A DNA stretch of 64,000 bases from JBBRCE01 sp038205115 (GCA_038205115.1 JBBRCE010000023.1:1-64000); one strand, 5' to 3'. Shown: positions 8,847 to 18,779, counted from the first letter of the stretch. Numbers and translations are program-made. The notes: generated by a model not told the origin, from the letters alone.

Positions 8847-9896
8847 ATGGAAAACAGTCAACAGGTTGCTCCGCCTGCGCGCCATCCCTGGCGCTGGTTC
8901 AAGCGAATTGTGAGATTTGCTCTGGTCGCAATGCTCTTGGCGGCAATCTACGTTTGGTGGACCATGATTCGCATGCCTGGCGCGAGCTACCAGGGCGAGT
9001 TGCCGGCCGCCGATGCGGGGCTGCAAACGCTGACGGACGAATTGCGCCGCGACGTGCAGCAGCTTTCCGTGGAGATTGGCGAACGGAATCTTCGACACCG
9101 TCCGTGGCAACTGGCCGGTGCAGCCAAGTATATCGAGCATCAATTCTCTGTCGCAGGGCTCGAATCTCTTCGTCAAACATACGAAGTCGACGGCCAAGAA
9201 TGTTCGAATCTGATTGCCGAACTGCCGGGGCAGTCGCGGTCCGCCGAGATCGTGGTGATCGGCGCGCATTACGACACGTTCGCCGGCACGCCCGGCGCCA
9301 ACGATAACACCACCGGCGTGGCGGGCATGCTGGCCGTGGCCCGTTTCATGGCCAGGCATCACCCGGAGCGCACGCTGCGGTTCGTGGCGTTCGTGAACGA
9401 AGAGCCGCCCTACTTCCAAACCGATGACATGGGCTCGCGCGTTTACGCCCGCGAGTGTCGGCAGAAGAACGAGCAGATCGTGGCGATGCTTAGTCTGGAA
9501 ATGCTAGGCTACTACAGCGACGAGCCTGGAAGCCAGACCTACCCGCCGCCGCTAGGTTTAATTTATTCATCGCGGGCGAATTTCATCGGCTTGATCGGCA
9601 ATACTGCCTCGCGCGACTTGGCCTGGCAGATTGTCGGCTCGTTCCGACGGCACGAATCGTTTCCGTCCGAAGGCGCGGCGGTGCCAGCCGCGATTCCCGG
9701 CGTCGGCTTTTCCGATCAGTGGTCGTTTTGGCAAGAGCGGTATCCGGCCATCATGGTCACCGACACCGCTTTTTTCCGCTACGCGCACTACCACCGCCCG
9801 GACGACACCATCGACAAACTGAATTTCGACCGCATGGCACGCGTCGTCCGGGGCTTGCAGCAAGTGGTGCTGGATCTGGCCAACGGGGGTGCTTAA
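8847..9896 (+). CDS. Membrane-anchored M28-family zinc peptidase
   Basis: A 349-residue protein with an N-terminal membrane anchor (FALVAMLLAAIYVWW, residues 27-41) and an extracytoplasmic M28 domain, the family of aminopeptidases and glutaminyl cyclases. Metal ligands and catalytic residues are visible in order: GAHYDT (His141, Asp143), GANDNTTG, FVNEEPP (Glu-Glu pair), SLEMLGYY, and a C-terminal His in RYAHYHRPDDT. It starts at ATG 8847, 93 bases after mtnA. The substrate cannot be told from sequence. Confidence 0.88.
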   Translation: MENSQQVAPPARHPWRWFKRIVRFALVAMLLAAIYVWWTMIRMPGASYQGELPAADAGLQTLTDELRRDVQQLSVEIGERNLRHRPWQLAGAAKYIEHQFSVAGLESLRQTYEVDGQECSNLIAELPGQSRSAEIVVIGAHYDTFAGTPGANDNTTGVAGMLAVARFMARHHPERTLRFVAFVNEEPPYFQTDDMGSRVYARECRQKNEQIVAMLSLEMLGYYSDEPGSQTYPPPLGLIYSSRANFIGLIGNTASRDLAWQIVGSFRRHESFPSEGAAVPAAIPGVGFSDQWSFWQERYPAIMVTDTAFFRYAHYHRPDDTIDKLNFDRMARVVRGLQQVVLDLANGGA

Positions 9897-10029
9897 ACGC
9901 CGTGGTGGATGGTCTTGGCAAACTTGCCACCCTGCCACAACACCACAGCGATGTCGGACTGCGGACTTTGCGGAAAATTGCGCGAGAGCCATCGACAGAA
10001 CGGTTGGCGGGTCTCGATCTTGAGCCGAG

Positions 10030-10227
10030 CTATCGTGGTTTTTGACGACCTATACCGTTTTGTCCCGCGGCATCTTCGGCGACTGCAGGGCTGTCGCCAG
10101 CCACCGTTTCCGTGGCCGACATCTGCATCGTTTTTTGGCAGCATTGCGGTGGCTTGGCATCGCGGTCCGCATGTTCGACGCGGCCACACGCTTCGCAATG
10201 ATAAATAACGCCTTGGTGAGTCGCCAT
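10030..10227 (-). CDS. Small zinc-ribbon protein
   Basis: A 65-residue protein from ATG 10227, preceded by GGAGAA at a good distance. The first 30 residues form a compact zinc ribbon: YHCEACGRVEHA with a CxxC knuckle, then PPQCCQKTM carrying a second Cys pair, reminiscent of rubredoxin or desulforedoxin-type sites. The tail is acidic and low in complexity. Longer upstream extensions of this frame lack a start with a ribosome site. Function unknown; a role in metal binding is inference. Confidence 0.7.
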   Translation of the reverse strand: MATHQGVIYHCEACGRVEHADRDAKPPQCCQKTMQMSATETVAGDSPAVAEDAAGQNGIGRQKPR

Positions 10228-10530
10228 AATCGCAAATTCTCCGTTTGTTAGACATCGCGATAAAGATCGGCGCACGTCCATCGTGCGCAACGCACGTCTC
10301 TTCATTGTAGCAGCAAGCGCGCATCGATGCCTTAACACGCAACTGCGGTTACCACGGTCGGCGCAAAGAAGATTTTGGAATGGCTGTCCGCTGGCGGCAA
10401 CCTTTCCGGATGTATTTGCAGAGGGGTTGCCGTTACGAATCGGCTGACCGCAACCTGCTCCCCGCAACCGCAGCGATCAACCCTAGACTCCACCCACCTT
10501 GCCTGACAGCAAACAACAGGACCTTCCACC
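10228..10530. other. Intergenic region, divergent
   Basis: It separates the minus-strand zinc-ribbon gene from the plus-strand DUF1036-like gene. I see no ORF with coding character, no tRNA and no strong hairpin. Confidence 0.5.
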
Positions 10531-11205
10531 ATGAACGCTCGACATAATTCTTTAACGTCTCTGCTAGCGTTCTTGATGATTGCAACTGCTGGCTCAGTCA
10601 GCCGCGCGACTGAAGCGACCATCGAAAACTACGGCAATACGCCAATCTACGTGGCGATTGCCTACCGACATAGTTATGAAAATCACGTTGCCAAAGGCTG
10701 GTTCAAAATTGAACCCACGCAGAGCCGCACTTTTTCCGCGCCGGACGACCGCGAAATGGCGATGCTGGTCCACCGCGACGGCAAACCGGTGACGTTTGTC
10801 AAACATCAGGAATTCTTGCGGTGGCCAACCGCCGTCGGACAACGATTTGTCGTTGATCGGCCGGGCGACGATGGCCAGGTTCGCTTCCTGCGATGGGGTG
10901 AGAACTTGGAACACACCGCCAGCGTCCAAAAAGGGCACTACCCGAACGGTTGGGCGCTCGCCGATTTCTTCATCCTCGGGGCTGGCAAGCAGCGCCTGGA
11001 AGTCAAGCCGCAGGCGACAGCGTCCCTCGTGGCTGGTCCGCAACGCCTGGACGTTAAGCCAAAGGTGGTCAGCCTGGCGAGTGTCAAACCGCAGCGATTG
11101 GAAGCCAAGTCGAAGTTAGCCAGTGTAGCCGCAGCCAAACCACAACAAGAGGAACCGAAGCTGCAGTCGGAAGGTGGAATCGCGATCATCCCACTGCCAG
11201 AATGA
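10531..11205 (+). CDS. Secreted DUF1036-like protein with QRLEVKP tail repeats
   Basis: A 224-residue protein with a signal peptide (LLAFLMIATAGSVSRA, cleavage near residue 26). Residues 30-90 carry the pattern VAIAYRHS, GWFKIEP, SRTFSAP, which resembles DUF1036, a small periplasmic beta domain (VAIGY, GWW, PG). After residue 145 a degenerate repeat of the form QRLEVKP/QRLDVKP/QRLEAKS occurs three times, probably a flexible linker. It converges on the sialate esterase gene 78 bases away. Function unknown; the DUF1036 assignment is by eye. Confidence 0.7.
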   Translation: MNARHNSLTSLLAFLMIATAGSVSRATEATIENYGNTPIYVAIAYRHSYENHVAKGWFKIEPTQSRTFSAPDDREMAMLVHRDGKPVTFVKHQEFLRWPTAVGQRFVVDRPGDDGQVRFLRWGENLEHTASVQKGHYPNGWALADFFILGAGKQRLEVKPQATASLVAGPQRLDVKPKVVSLASVKPQRLEAKSKLASVAAAKPQQEEPKLQSEGGIAIIPLPE

Positions 11206-11283
11206 GTGCTGCGGTTGCCCATCAGGCGGAAAGTCAAACTTCCCTGCTTCCAGGCTGCGAACAGAACGCAGGCCACGCAAACA

Positions 11284-13119
11284 TCAGGGCATTGGTGACG
11301 GATTGGATACGGCCCGCGGAGTGCTCGCTAGTCGTTTTGCGAGCGCCGCGGCCGCCTCGGACTTCAATACCTTCAGCGCGTCGGCGTTCTTTTTTGCACC
11401 ATCGGCATCCTGGTGCGTGACTTCGGGCGGAAATTCGCCGAGGTCGGTGCGAAAACAAGGCAGCGGCTGCCAAGGCAAGCCGTTGACCTTGAGGTTGCCC
11501 ATGGGCGCACGCGCCCAAGCGTAACGCACCGCGGTGGGTTCCGTGACCAGCGGACTGGACACCACAATCTGCTTATTCCGTTGAGTCTTGTCAGTGACCG
11601 GTTTGGCGATCGCATCGGCCATGTAGAAGATGCCGGACTTGTCGGCGATGGAGAAGCCCTCAAGTTCCGAGCCCTGGTCGTCGGGCAGCACGGGCTGATC
11701 GAAGGTCAGCAGCATTTTGCCGTCTTGCGGGGTGGCGGAGAGCAGTGCGGCCGTGTCCCAGGGAATGCCTTGGACGCTGTAGACGGTTTTCAGGGCCCAG
11801 CGCGCGGCGCGTAGCCCAAGTTCCTTTTTCTTTTTGGTGTGCAACTGCGGAATCTTTTCATCGTAGGCCGGAATCAACGCGGTGTGCTGCGCGTCTCCGG
11901 CATCGGCCAGGCCAAGACGTTGCGCCTCGCGAATGTACGAAGCCGTGGAGAGGCCCTGCTCTTCGAAATTCAGCCGCGTTTGGGCCTCGCCGCCGGCGCA
12001 AAGTTCAATCACGGCGACGGGCAAGTGCGGATCGTTGAAATCCTCGCGCCAGCCTTGCACCATCAGCTTCATCAGGGTGCGGTAGAAAGCTGGATTGCAA
12101 CTGGTGTTCATCATGGCGTTGTTGAAGCCTTGATGAAACGCGACGCCTTTGATGTTCAGCCCTTTGAGGACGCCGAACATGCCGTTGTAGCAGGAGGCCG
12201 CGTCGCTGGGGCTACGTCCGGGGACCGACCAGGTGCGGATGCTGCCGTCGGGCTTGGCCGGACGGCGCCGCTTGTTTTCGACGCCCTTGGCTTTATCGGC
12301 GGCGATGGCCTGCTGATATTTCTCTTCGGCCGTTTTCCATTTGTCCATTTCGGCGGCCAGAAACGCGGCCTGGTCGAACTCGCTGCGACGCTGGTCAACC
12401 CACTTCAGGTAATCGGCCGCCACGGGATCGTCGGCGAACTTGCGACGCGGTACGAGGCTTTCCATTGAAGCGCCACCGCGACCGTCATCGATGATGCCGA
12501 TCGGAATCTGCAGGCTGCGTTGCAGGCACGATCCGAAGACGTAACCGATGGCGCCCATCTCGAGCGCGGTCTCCGGAGTGGCGACTTTCCAGTTTTTGTC
12601 GGTGTCTTTGTTGTTGATGAATTCATCTTTGAGGTCTGTCTCAACATGTTCGGACTCCGCGCCGGAGTTGATCCGCACGTGGCGCAGCAGTGGCAGATGG
12701 GCCATCGAAGCTTCGAAATCGCCGTCGTAAATGCCTTTCAAACTGAAGGCCATGTTACTTTGGCCGTTCATCACCCAGAGGTCGCCGACGAGGATATTCT
12801 CCAGGCGCAGCGTCTCGGCCCCGGCTTTGACGGTGATCGCCTGCGGAGTGGCATTGGCGGGCTGGGCCGCGAAGCTGACTTCCCAGCGGCCTTGCTCGCC
12901 GGCCGCCTTGCTCTGGGCCGAAAGCGTGCCGAGCGAGACGTCCACATCCGCGCCGGCCGGCGCCCAGCCCCAGATGACTATGGGCTTGTCGCGCTGTAGC
13001 ACCATGTTGCTACGAAAAATCCCGTGCACCTTAAGGTTGCCGGCGTTCGCGGCTGCTGGAAACAACGCGATGGTCAGCAGAATGGATAACGACCAAAGCA
13101 GTGGCTGGCGACGCGGCAT
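11284..13119 (-). CDS. Secreted sialate O-acetylesterase family SGNH hydrolase
   Basis: A 611-residue secreted carbohydrate esterase. ATG 13119 (MPRRQPLLWSL) is chosen over longer reading because it opens a signal peptide ending at ANA and has AGGAAC upstream. Next come a beta-sandwich (residues 30-110) and the SGNH nucleophile in VMNGQSNMAF (Ser121). The region near LHTKKKKELGLRAARWAL matches the family's C-terminal catalytic His region, followed by another beta domain. Family members remove O-acetyl groups from sialic acids and plant or algal glycans. It is divergent from a sulfatase, suggesting joint use of modified polysaccharides (inference). Confidence 0.9.
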   Translation of the reverse strand: MPRRQPLLWSLSILLTIALFPAAANAGNLKVHGIFRSNMVLQRDKPIVIWGWAPAGADVDVSLGTLSAQSKAAGEQGRWEVSFAAQPANATPQAITVKAGAETLRLENILVGDLWVMNGQSNMAFSLKGIYDGDFEASMAHLPLLRHVRINSGAESEHVETDLKDEFINNKDTDKNWKVATPETALEMGAIGYVFGSCLQRSLQIPIGIIDDGRGGASMESLVPRRKFADDPVAADYLKWVDQRRSEFDQAAFLAAEMDKWKTAEEKYQQAIAADKAKGVENKRRRPAKPDGSIRTWSVPGRSPSDAASCYNGMFGVLKGLNIKGVAFHQGFNNAMMNTSCNPAFYRTLMKLMVQGWREDFNDPHLPVAVIELCAGGEAQTRLNFEEQGLSTASYIREAQRLGLADAGDAQHTALIPAYDEKIPQLHTKKKKELGLRAARWALKTVYSVQGIPWDTAALLSATPQDGKMLLTFDQPVLPDDQGSELEGFSIADKSGIFYMADAIAKPVTDKTQRNKQIVVSSPLVTEPTAVRYAWARAPMGNLKVNGLPWQPLPCFRTDLGEFPPEVTHQDADGAKKNADALKVLKSEAAAALAKRLASTPRAVSNPSPMP

Positions 13120-13582
13120 GTTTGAGTTCCTATTTTGCTTGTTGGAAATTTTGGTTGCGATGTATTCCGTGCGGGATTGAGGGCAAACGATTCGGCTGGG
13201 CAAACGGTTTGGCTGGATGATCGCCCGGCGAGGGATGCGGGCGGTCATCGCTGCTCGCAAAGTTCCGGTTGAACTCGGTGCTGTTGGAGCGAGGTCAGGG
13301 CAGGCGTATTTCAACAACGTCAACGCACCGTTCGCCGGGGAGGCGAACGGTGCTAAGCAGATATTATACTCGAACCGAATATGCATAACAGACGCGCGAA
13401 TGCGTGGGAGGCAAGGCACGCACGAAATAAGCGTGCGGGCAGAAGCGTGGCGCGAATCTGCCAAAACGGAAGCAGAACGGTGAATCCCGCAAGGCGCAAC
13501 GCTAGAATGATTGCGATTGCGAGCTGGAATCGGTTCGCGGCTCAACGCGGCCCGGATTGACTTTGGAAACAGGATCGAGACC
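13120..13582. other. Intergenic region between divergent esterase and sulfatase genes
   Basis: It holds a perfect hairpin at 13325-13353 and a minus-strand TATAAT at 13363-13368. A plus-strand TAGAAT at 13503-13508 lies 75 bases before the sulfatase start but lacks a good -35. No coding region is evident. Confidence 0.5.
13325..13353 (-). promoter_or_regulatory. Perfect 12-bp hairpin at the probable 5' end of the esterase transcript
   Basis: GCACCGTTCGCC and GGCGAACGGTGC are exact inverted repeats around a 5-base loop. There is no T-run on either side, so it is not a classic terminator. A TATAAT on the minus strand (13363-13368) would place the transcript start right before it. Confidence 0.55.
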
Positions 13583-15013
13583 ATGAGAGTTTTGGTGTGC
13601 GGCGCACTGCTGCTGTACTGCGGCACTTGCTGGAGCGCGGATTCCGCGGCCAGCGCGAAGCCCAACATCGTGTTCGTGCTGTTCGATGATATGGGCTACG
13701 GCCAGCCGACTTGCTTTCGGGCGGGTTCGGAATTCAAGACGCCGAATCTCGACCGTCTGGCGCGCGAGTCGATGAAATTCAACGATGCGCACACGGCCTC
13801 TTCGGTTTGCACGCCCACACGGTATGGGCTGCTAACGGGCCGTTATCCCTCGCGGATCGGTCAATACGGTGTGTTGACGACATTCTCGCCGCCGATCATC
13901 GAGCGCGAGCGGGTGACGGTGGCATCCATGCTCAAGCAAGCCGGTTATCACACGGCCTGCATCGGCAAGTGGCATCTGGGCATGAAGTGGGACGCGCGGC
14001 AGGCCGGTGATAAAGAAAAAGCCGCGCCGCTCGGCGCCAAGGCCAGCGAAGGGCCGATTGCGCGCGGCTTCGATCTGTTTGCCGGTTACACGCATGCCAG
14101 AAACATCGGCATGATCATGGAACAAGATCAAGTGGCCATGCAGTTGGCCGAAGACGCCGTGCAGCCGGCGCTGGGCAAGAAGGCCGTGGCGTACATCGAC
14201 GAGCGAGCAAAGAGCGGCGGGCCGTTCTTCCTGTATCTGCCGCTCAGCACGCCGCACACGCCGATTGCGCCGGCCGCCGAGTTCGTCGGCAAGAGCGGCG
14301 CGGAAAAGTATGGCGACTGGCTGTACGAAGGCGACTGGGTGCTTGGCCAGATTCTCGATGCACTGGAGCGCAACCACCTGGCCGACAACACGCTGGTGAT
14401 TGCCACCAGCGACAACGGCGCGGCGGGCCGCGTGTACGCGCCGCTGCGAGGTGCTAAGACCAGCATTTACGAAGGCGGGCACCGCGTGCCATTTCTCGCT
14501 CGTTGGCCTGGCAAGATCAAAGCCGGCTCGACATGCGACGACACGATTTGCCTGAACGACTTGTTGGCCACCAGCGCGGAAATCATCGGCGCCAAACTTC
14601 CCGACAACGCGGCCGAAGACAGCGTGAGCATTCTGGCCGACCTGCTCGGCACGGCGAAGGCTCCGGCGCGCGAAGCCACCGTGCATCAGTCGGCCAGCGG
14701 CGATCTTGCCATCCGCCAGGGGCCTTGGAAGTTGATCTTCAATAAGGCGGGCAGTCGAGAACTCTACAATCTGCAAATCGACTTGAGCGAAACCAAAGAC
14801 GTGGCGGCCGCGAACCCCGACGTTGTGGAGAAACTCGTGGCGCTGATGCAACGTTACATCGACAACGGCCGCAGCACGCCGGGCGCGGCGCAAAAGAACG
14901 CCGTGGAGATGACGCTGGGAAAACGCGGCAAAGGCAAAAAGGCCAGCCAGAACAGCATCACGCCGGAAAAGGCCGCCGAGCAACGTAACGCGGAAGATCC
15001 GTCGTTCGATTAG
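13583..15013 (+). CDS. Secreted arylsulfatase (formylglycine-dependent)
   Basis: A 476-residue sulfatase with signal peptide (LVCGALLLYCGTCWS, about 19 residues) from ATG 13583. The sulfatase signature CTPTRYGLLTGRYPSR is present with Cys76, the residue converted to formylglycine. Metal ligands are seen in FVLFDDMGYG (two Asp) and ATSDNGA, and CIGKWHLG carries the conserved Lys-His. The C-terminus is Lys-rich. The family hydrolyses sulfate esters, in planctomycetes often of algal polysaccharides. The Cys-type site needs a maturation enzyme not seen in this window. Divergent partner: the sialate O-acetylesterase. Confidence 0.93.
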   Translation: MRVLVCGALLLYCGTCWSADSAASAKPNIVFVLFDDMGYGQPTCFRAGSEFKTPNLDRLARESMKFNDAHTASSVCTPTRYGLLTGRYPSRIGQYGVLTTFSPPIIERERVTVASMLKQAGYHTACIGKWHLGMKWDARQAGDKEKAAPLGAKASEGPIARGFDLFAGYTHARNIGMIMEQDQVAMQLAEDAVQPALGKKAVAYIDERAKSGGPFFLYLPLSTPHTPIAPAAEFVGKSGAEKYGDWLYEGDWVLGQILDALERNHLADNTLVIATSDNGAAGRVYAPLRGAKTSIYEGGHRVPFLARWPGKIKAGSTCDDTICLNDLLATSAEIIGAKLPDNAAEDSVSILADLLGTAKAPAREATVHQSASGDLAIRQGPWKLIFNKAGSRELYNLQIDLSETKDVAAANPDVVEKLVALMQRYIDNGRSTPGAAQKNAVEMTLGKRGKGKKASQNSITPEKAAEQRNAEDPSFD

Positions 15014-15204
15014 CGCCGCTTGCCAATCGCTTTGGCGGTAATCGCTTCGGAAGCCAGACCGCTGGGCGACGTTGGGCAACCGCAGCGTTTACGCAATCGT
15101 CGGGCACGCATGTTTGGCGCGGACGCAGAAATTTGACGCGCGGAACTCGTTTGCCTAGCATAGCCAATTGAAGTGTGTCTCCGGATATTGATTGGGGGTG
15201 CAGC

Positions 15205-15756
15205 ATGAACTCAGCCAGGTTATTGAATGTCGGCGCAATGGTCGCTTGCGCATGTTGCGGACTGCTGGCTACGAACTTGGCGTTTGCCGGCGACGGGGAG
15301 GCGACGGAATTCGTCGGCGGTAAAGGTGGTGGCAAGCTTTTGGAGGTTCCCAGCCCGCATCAAACGCTGACCGGATTTGATGTCACGTATGGCGAAATGG
15401 GCGCGTCGCGGGTGATTCGCTCGGTGCAAGCGATTTACGATCAGCAGGGGACGCAGGTCCGCGGAAAGACCTACGGCAGCGCGAATCCGGAACATGTGCG
15501 AGTCGAAGCGAAGCCCGGTTATGCGATTGGTGCGATCATTGCTCGCGGCGGCTACCGCGTGGATGGGTTTCGCGCGGTCTTCATGCGCATCAAAGGCGAT
15601 CAATTGGATCCCAGCGAATCGTACGAAAGCCGTTGGCTGGGCGGTCGCGGTGGCTCGGCCGATGTCAAACTCGGCGGCGATCGCCGGCGGGTGATTGGCA
15701 TTGCGGGTCGCTACGGCGACGATATCGATGCGCTGGGGCTGATGCTGAACGATTAG
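15205..15756 (+). CDS. Secreted jacalin-like repeat protein
   Basis: A 183-residue protein with a signal peptide (VACACCGLLATNLAFA, cleavage near residue 28) from ATG 15205. It has two halves, each starting with a Gly-rich turn (FVGGKGGGKLLE near residue 36 and WLGGRGGSADVKLGG near residue 150), followed by strands of the form VRVEAKPGYAIGAI and VIGIAGRYGDDIDALGLM. This pattern resembles jacalin-type beta-prism lectins, so binding to an external glycan is plausible but not shown. It lies 191 bases after the sulfatase on the same strand. Confidence 0.7.
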   Translation: MNSARLLNVGAMVACACCGLLATNLAFAGDGEATEFVGGKGGGKLLEVPSPHQTLTGFDVTYGEMGASRVIRSVQAIYDQQGTQVRGKTYGSANPEHVRVEAKPGYAIGAIIARGGYRVDGFRAVFMRIKGDQLDPSESYESRWLGGRGGSADVKLGGDRRRVIGIAGRYGDDIDALGLMLND

Positions 15757-15821
15757 TTCAGCGAGCGCAAATGGCTGGCTGTGGCCCCGCTCCGCCATTC
15801 ACGCATTTTTCAGACGGCGGT

Positions 15822-18779
15822 TCACTTCTTGCCATCGCTCGGCGCGATCGGTCGCTGCATGTCGGCGGCGTAATCTTTGGGCGTGATCTGATACTTCAGC
15901 AGCGCGATGCCAGCCAGCGTGCGGTTGTAACCCAACAGACCATTTCGGGCACAGACTGCGCGTTTCCAATATTCGATGGCGCTCAAGTTACGGCCGTGCA
16001 GATCGAGGTAAGAAGCGAGATAAAAATTGAAATTCATTTGCGAGCTTGGATTTGCGTCCTGCGCCAATCGTTCGGCCGACTTCAGGTCGAAATCGGCTTT
16101 ACCACCGCGGGCGAGGTCGGCAATCCACAGCTTGGCCAGACCGAGACATTCCGTGCGTGACCCTTCCTTATCGTCAGGTTTGAATTTGGAAAACTGTTGC
16201 ACGACATGCTGCAGCGCTCGATCGCGGCGATCCGTTTCGCCCAGTTGGTCGGCAATCAACGCCGTGCGTAAACCGGCGGCTGGAGAATGATTTTGATCTA
16301 AAGCCTGTTCGCATAATTCGAGCGCTTTGAGCGGCTCGCCGGTTAGTAGATGGAAGAAGGCGTCATCGTCGAGCGATTTTGGTCTGTAACTGGGTTTGGC
16401 CCTGGCCGCAACCACCAGATCTTTGGCCGCAGCGACATCGCCATGCCCGGTCCGCTTACAAAAACAGAACCAATGGAATTCTTCGCCCGAGTAGCGTTCC
16501 GAAGTGGCGCGATACATCGCCTCGGCGCGGTCCCAGTCTTGCAGCGCCTCGTAGACAATTCCGGCATCGTTCATGGCCCACTGAGCGACGGATACTGCGG
16601 CCGCTTCGGCAAACGGCTGGGCTTTCTTCCATTCGTGCAGAGACATGTAATAATCGGCAATTTTGGCGCGAATCTGCGCGTGCTCCAAACCGTAGTCCGG
16701 ATGCTGCAAAAACTCTTCGAGCGTCGACTGCCATTTGTCCTGTTGACCTTGCTGCAGATAACTGTCGGCCAACGCCTCGAAGGCCTGCATGGCTGGTTCG
16801 GCGGCAATCGAGGCGCGGAATTGCTTTTCGGCTTCGTCACAGCGCTTCAAAGCCGACAACCGCTTGCCCAGCGCCATCGCTAACACCGGCTGATTGGCTG
16901 AATTTTTCTGCCACGATTCGATCCGGGTATCCGCCCACTTGGGATCGTATTGAATGATGGCTTGTTTGGCGGCCGGCGAGTGCGAACTGATTGCGTACAG
17001 CCCATGTGCAAAACTCGACTTGAACTGCGGCTTGTAAATTTGCAAGGCAAAATCTAGGTCCTTGGCATCATCGTCCAATGCAAACGGGGCGTAATTAAAC
17101 AACTGGCTGCGAAAGCCTGGATCGACTTCGCCGATCACATCGAAAATTGGCTGGTAGCTGAGATCGATCGAAAACCAGTTGGTTGCCGGCTTCAAGCGCT
17201 GAAGTGCTGCATCGCAAACCTTCTTGTTGCTGGCAAACGATTCGACGAAAGCACGCAGCCGATGTTTTTCGACCAGCGCGACCGTGGCCGCCAGCGTGTC
17301 GTCGGAGGAAACGCCCAGTTGTTGCCGCTCGAAACGCAACCGTCGCCAAAGCTGCGAGAACGACGTCTCCTGAATTAACTCCGAAAGCACGGTCCACGAC
17401 AATTCGGAACGATCCGGCTGGAACTGGTCAGCTCCGCTGGCGGAGTTCGCTTTTGGCAACGGCTCGGCCAGTCCGGCAGTTCGCAACTGCGCCACCAACG
17501 CTGCCCGCTGCTCGTACTCTTTTGGGTTATCGTCTTCGTCCTGGACGGTGGCAACCTTTCCGGCCTTGAGACTGCGTTTGATGGCCGTTGGCAACTCAGG
17601 AATTTTGGCAACCTGTCCGTAAATTCGATCCGCCAAGGTCTGCGGCCCGAGTTGCGTGGTGTGTTGCGCCAGGCCGGGTCCGGAAAAATCGCTCAACCCA
17701 TCGTGAAGTCGATACCACTCCGGCAGCAGCGGGAGAACTTCCAATCCAATGCGCGCGGCCTGGCTCGGACTGCCCGATTGTTCGGCCGACAGATAGCGGA
17801 GCAACGCGGGAAGTTGCTGGCTGTTGGTATTGGCGGCAGCCAGTTCGTTTTGCTCGAAGCGACAGAAATTCCGAATCCAAGCAGCCCAGACAGGCGGCCC
17901 CGCGCCGTTTTTGTTTTCTTCGGCCAGCGCTCGGTTGGCGTGATCCAAATCCTCCAACGCTGCGTTGTGCAAGCCGGCCAACGCCTCGCCATACGCCCGG
18001 TGGTAGAACGCCCACGAAGAATCTTGTTTGGCGGTGGCGACCAATCGCTGGGCATACAGCAGCGATCGGGCTTTGAAAACTTTATGCATCGGATGAAAGT
18101 TGGATTCCGAGAGCACGCCTAAGTTGGCGTAACCGCGGACCAGCCCAGCCAGCAACAGTCGCGAATCGCGTTCCGCCGCCAGCGCCGCATGCAGTTGCCG
18201 CACAGCCGACACTTGCGAAGTGAATGTCATTTCGTCAAGCAAATCGGCAATCTCCACCGGCAATCGTTCCGTCTTGACGGTGGAGACCTTAGCCGGCGCC
18301 TCGGTGAGTCCATTCTTTTTCAACACCGCGACGAAATCCGTTCGCGAGAGCGCTTCCATCTCCGTGCAAAAGCCGCGATAGTCAAACTGCTTGCCGGGGC
18401 TGGGCAAATCTTTGCGCCACAACAAGACCTGTTGCGCGCCAATGCCATACAGGATTTCAATTTGATTGGTGTCGCCAGGCACGCCGGCGATCTCGAATAA
18501 TTCACTGCCGCCCAGAGTTTTATCGTCGGCCTTTGGCATCTCGTCGCCCAGCGAGGCGTCGCGCGTCGTCAGGCCCAACTCTTCGCGAGCGGTAATCAAA
18601 AACGCCTGCCGCGCAAGTTCCTTACTGAGCATGCCGCGATGGTGATTGCCCTGGGTGCGGAGTTCCCAGCCGTAAGTATTGCGAAGATAAACCACCTTGC
18701 CGGGTGGCTGCTGGCCACAGGCGTCCGCGGAAAGCCAGATTGTCATCAAGCCTACAGCCGCGCCCACGATACGATACAT
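15822..18779 (-). CDS. Large secreted TPR-repeat protein
   Basis: A 985-residue protein with a signal peptide (IVGAAVGLMTIWLSADACG). The N-terminal 170 residues show no motif I know. From about residue 185 to the end the chain is almost all helical and carries many tetratricopeptide-like units, for example ALAGLHNAALEDLDHANRAL, LSALKRCDEAEKQFRASI and LQDWDRAEAMYRATSERY. It probably acts as a scaffold outside the cytoplasmic membrane. ATG 18779 overlaps a small inverted repeat ACATC-GT-GATGT. Role unknown; the TPR call is firm, the rest is inference. Confidence 0.8.
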   Translation of the reverse strand: MYRIVGAAVGLMTIWLSADACGQQPPGKVVYLRNTYGWELRTQGNHHRGMLSKELARQAFLITAREELGLTTRDASLGDEMPKADDKTLGGSELFEIAGVPGDTNQIEILYGIGAQQVLLWRKDLPSPGKQFDYRGFCTEMEALSRTDFVAVLKKNGLTEAPAKVSTVKTERLPVEIADLLDEMTFTSQVSAVRQLHAALAAERDSRLLLAGLVRGYANLGVLSESNFHPMHKVFKARSLLYAQRLVATAKQDSSWAFYHRAYGEALAGLHNAALEDLDHANRALAEENKNGAGPPVWAAWIRNFCRFEQNELAAANTNSQQLPALLRYLSAEQSGSPSQAARIGLEVLPLLPEWYRLHDGLSDFSGPGLAQHTTQLGPQTLADRIYGQVAKIPELPTAIKRSLKAGKVATVQDEDDNPKEYEQRAALVAQLRTAGLAEPLPKANSASGADQFQPDRSELSWTVLSELIQETSFSQLWRRLRFERQQLGVSSDDTLAATVALVEKHRLRAFVESFASNKKVCDAALQRLKPATNWFSIDLSYQPIFDVIGEVDPGFRSQLFNYAPFALDDDAKDLDFALQIYKPQFKSSFAHGLYAISSHSPAAKQAIIQYDPKWADTRIESWQKNSANQPVLAMALGKRLSALKRCDEAEKQFRASIAAEPAMQAFEALADSYLQQGQQDKWQSTLEEFLQHPDYGLEHAQIRAKIADYYMSLHEWKKAQPFAEAAAVSVAQWAMNDAGIVYEALQDWDRAEAMYRATSERYSGEEFHWFCFCKRTGHGDVAAAKDLVVAARAKPSYRPKSLDDDAFFHLLTGEPLKALELCEQALDQNHSPAAGLRTALIADQLGETDRRDRALQHVVQQFSKFKPDDKEGSRTECLGLAKLWIADLARGGKADFDLKSAERLAQDANPSSQMNFNFYLASYLDLHGRNLSAIEYWKRAVCARNGLLGYNRTLAGIALLKYQITPKDYAADMQRPIAPSDGKK

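Noticed and set aside
7632..9419. 595-residue minus-strand ORF
   Set aside because: Antisense to mtnA and the M28 peptidase, both with clear catalytic motifs.
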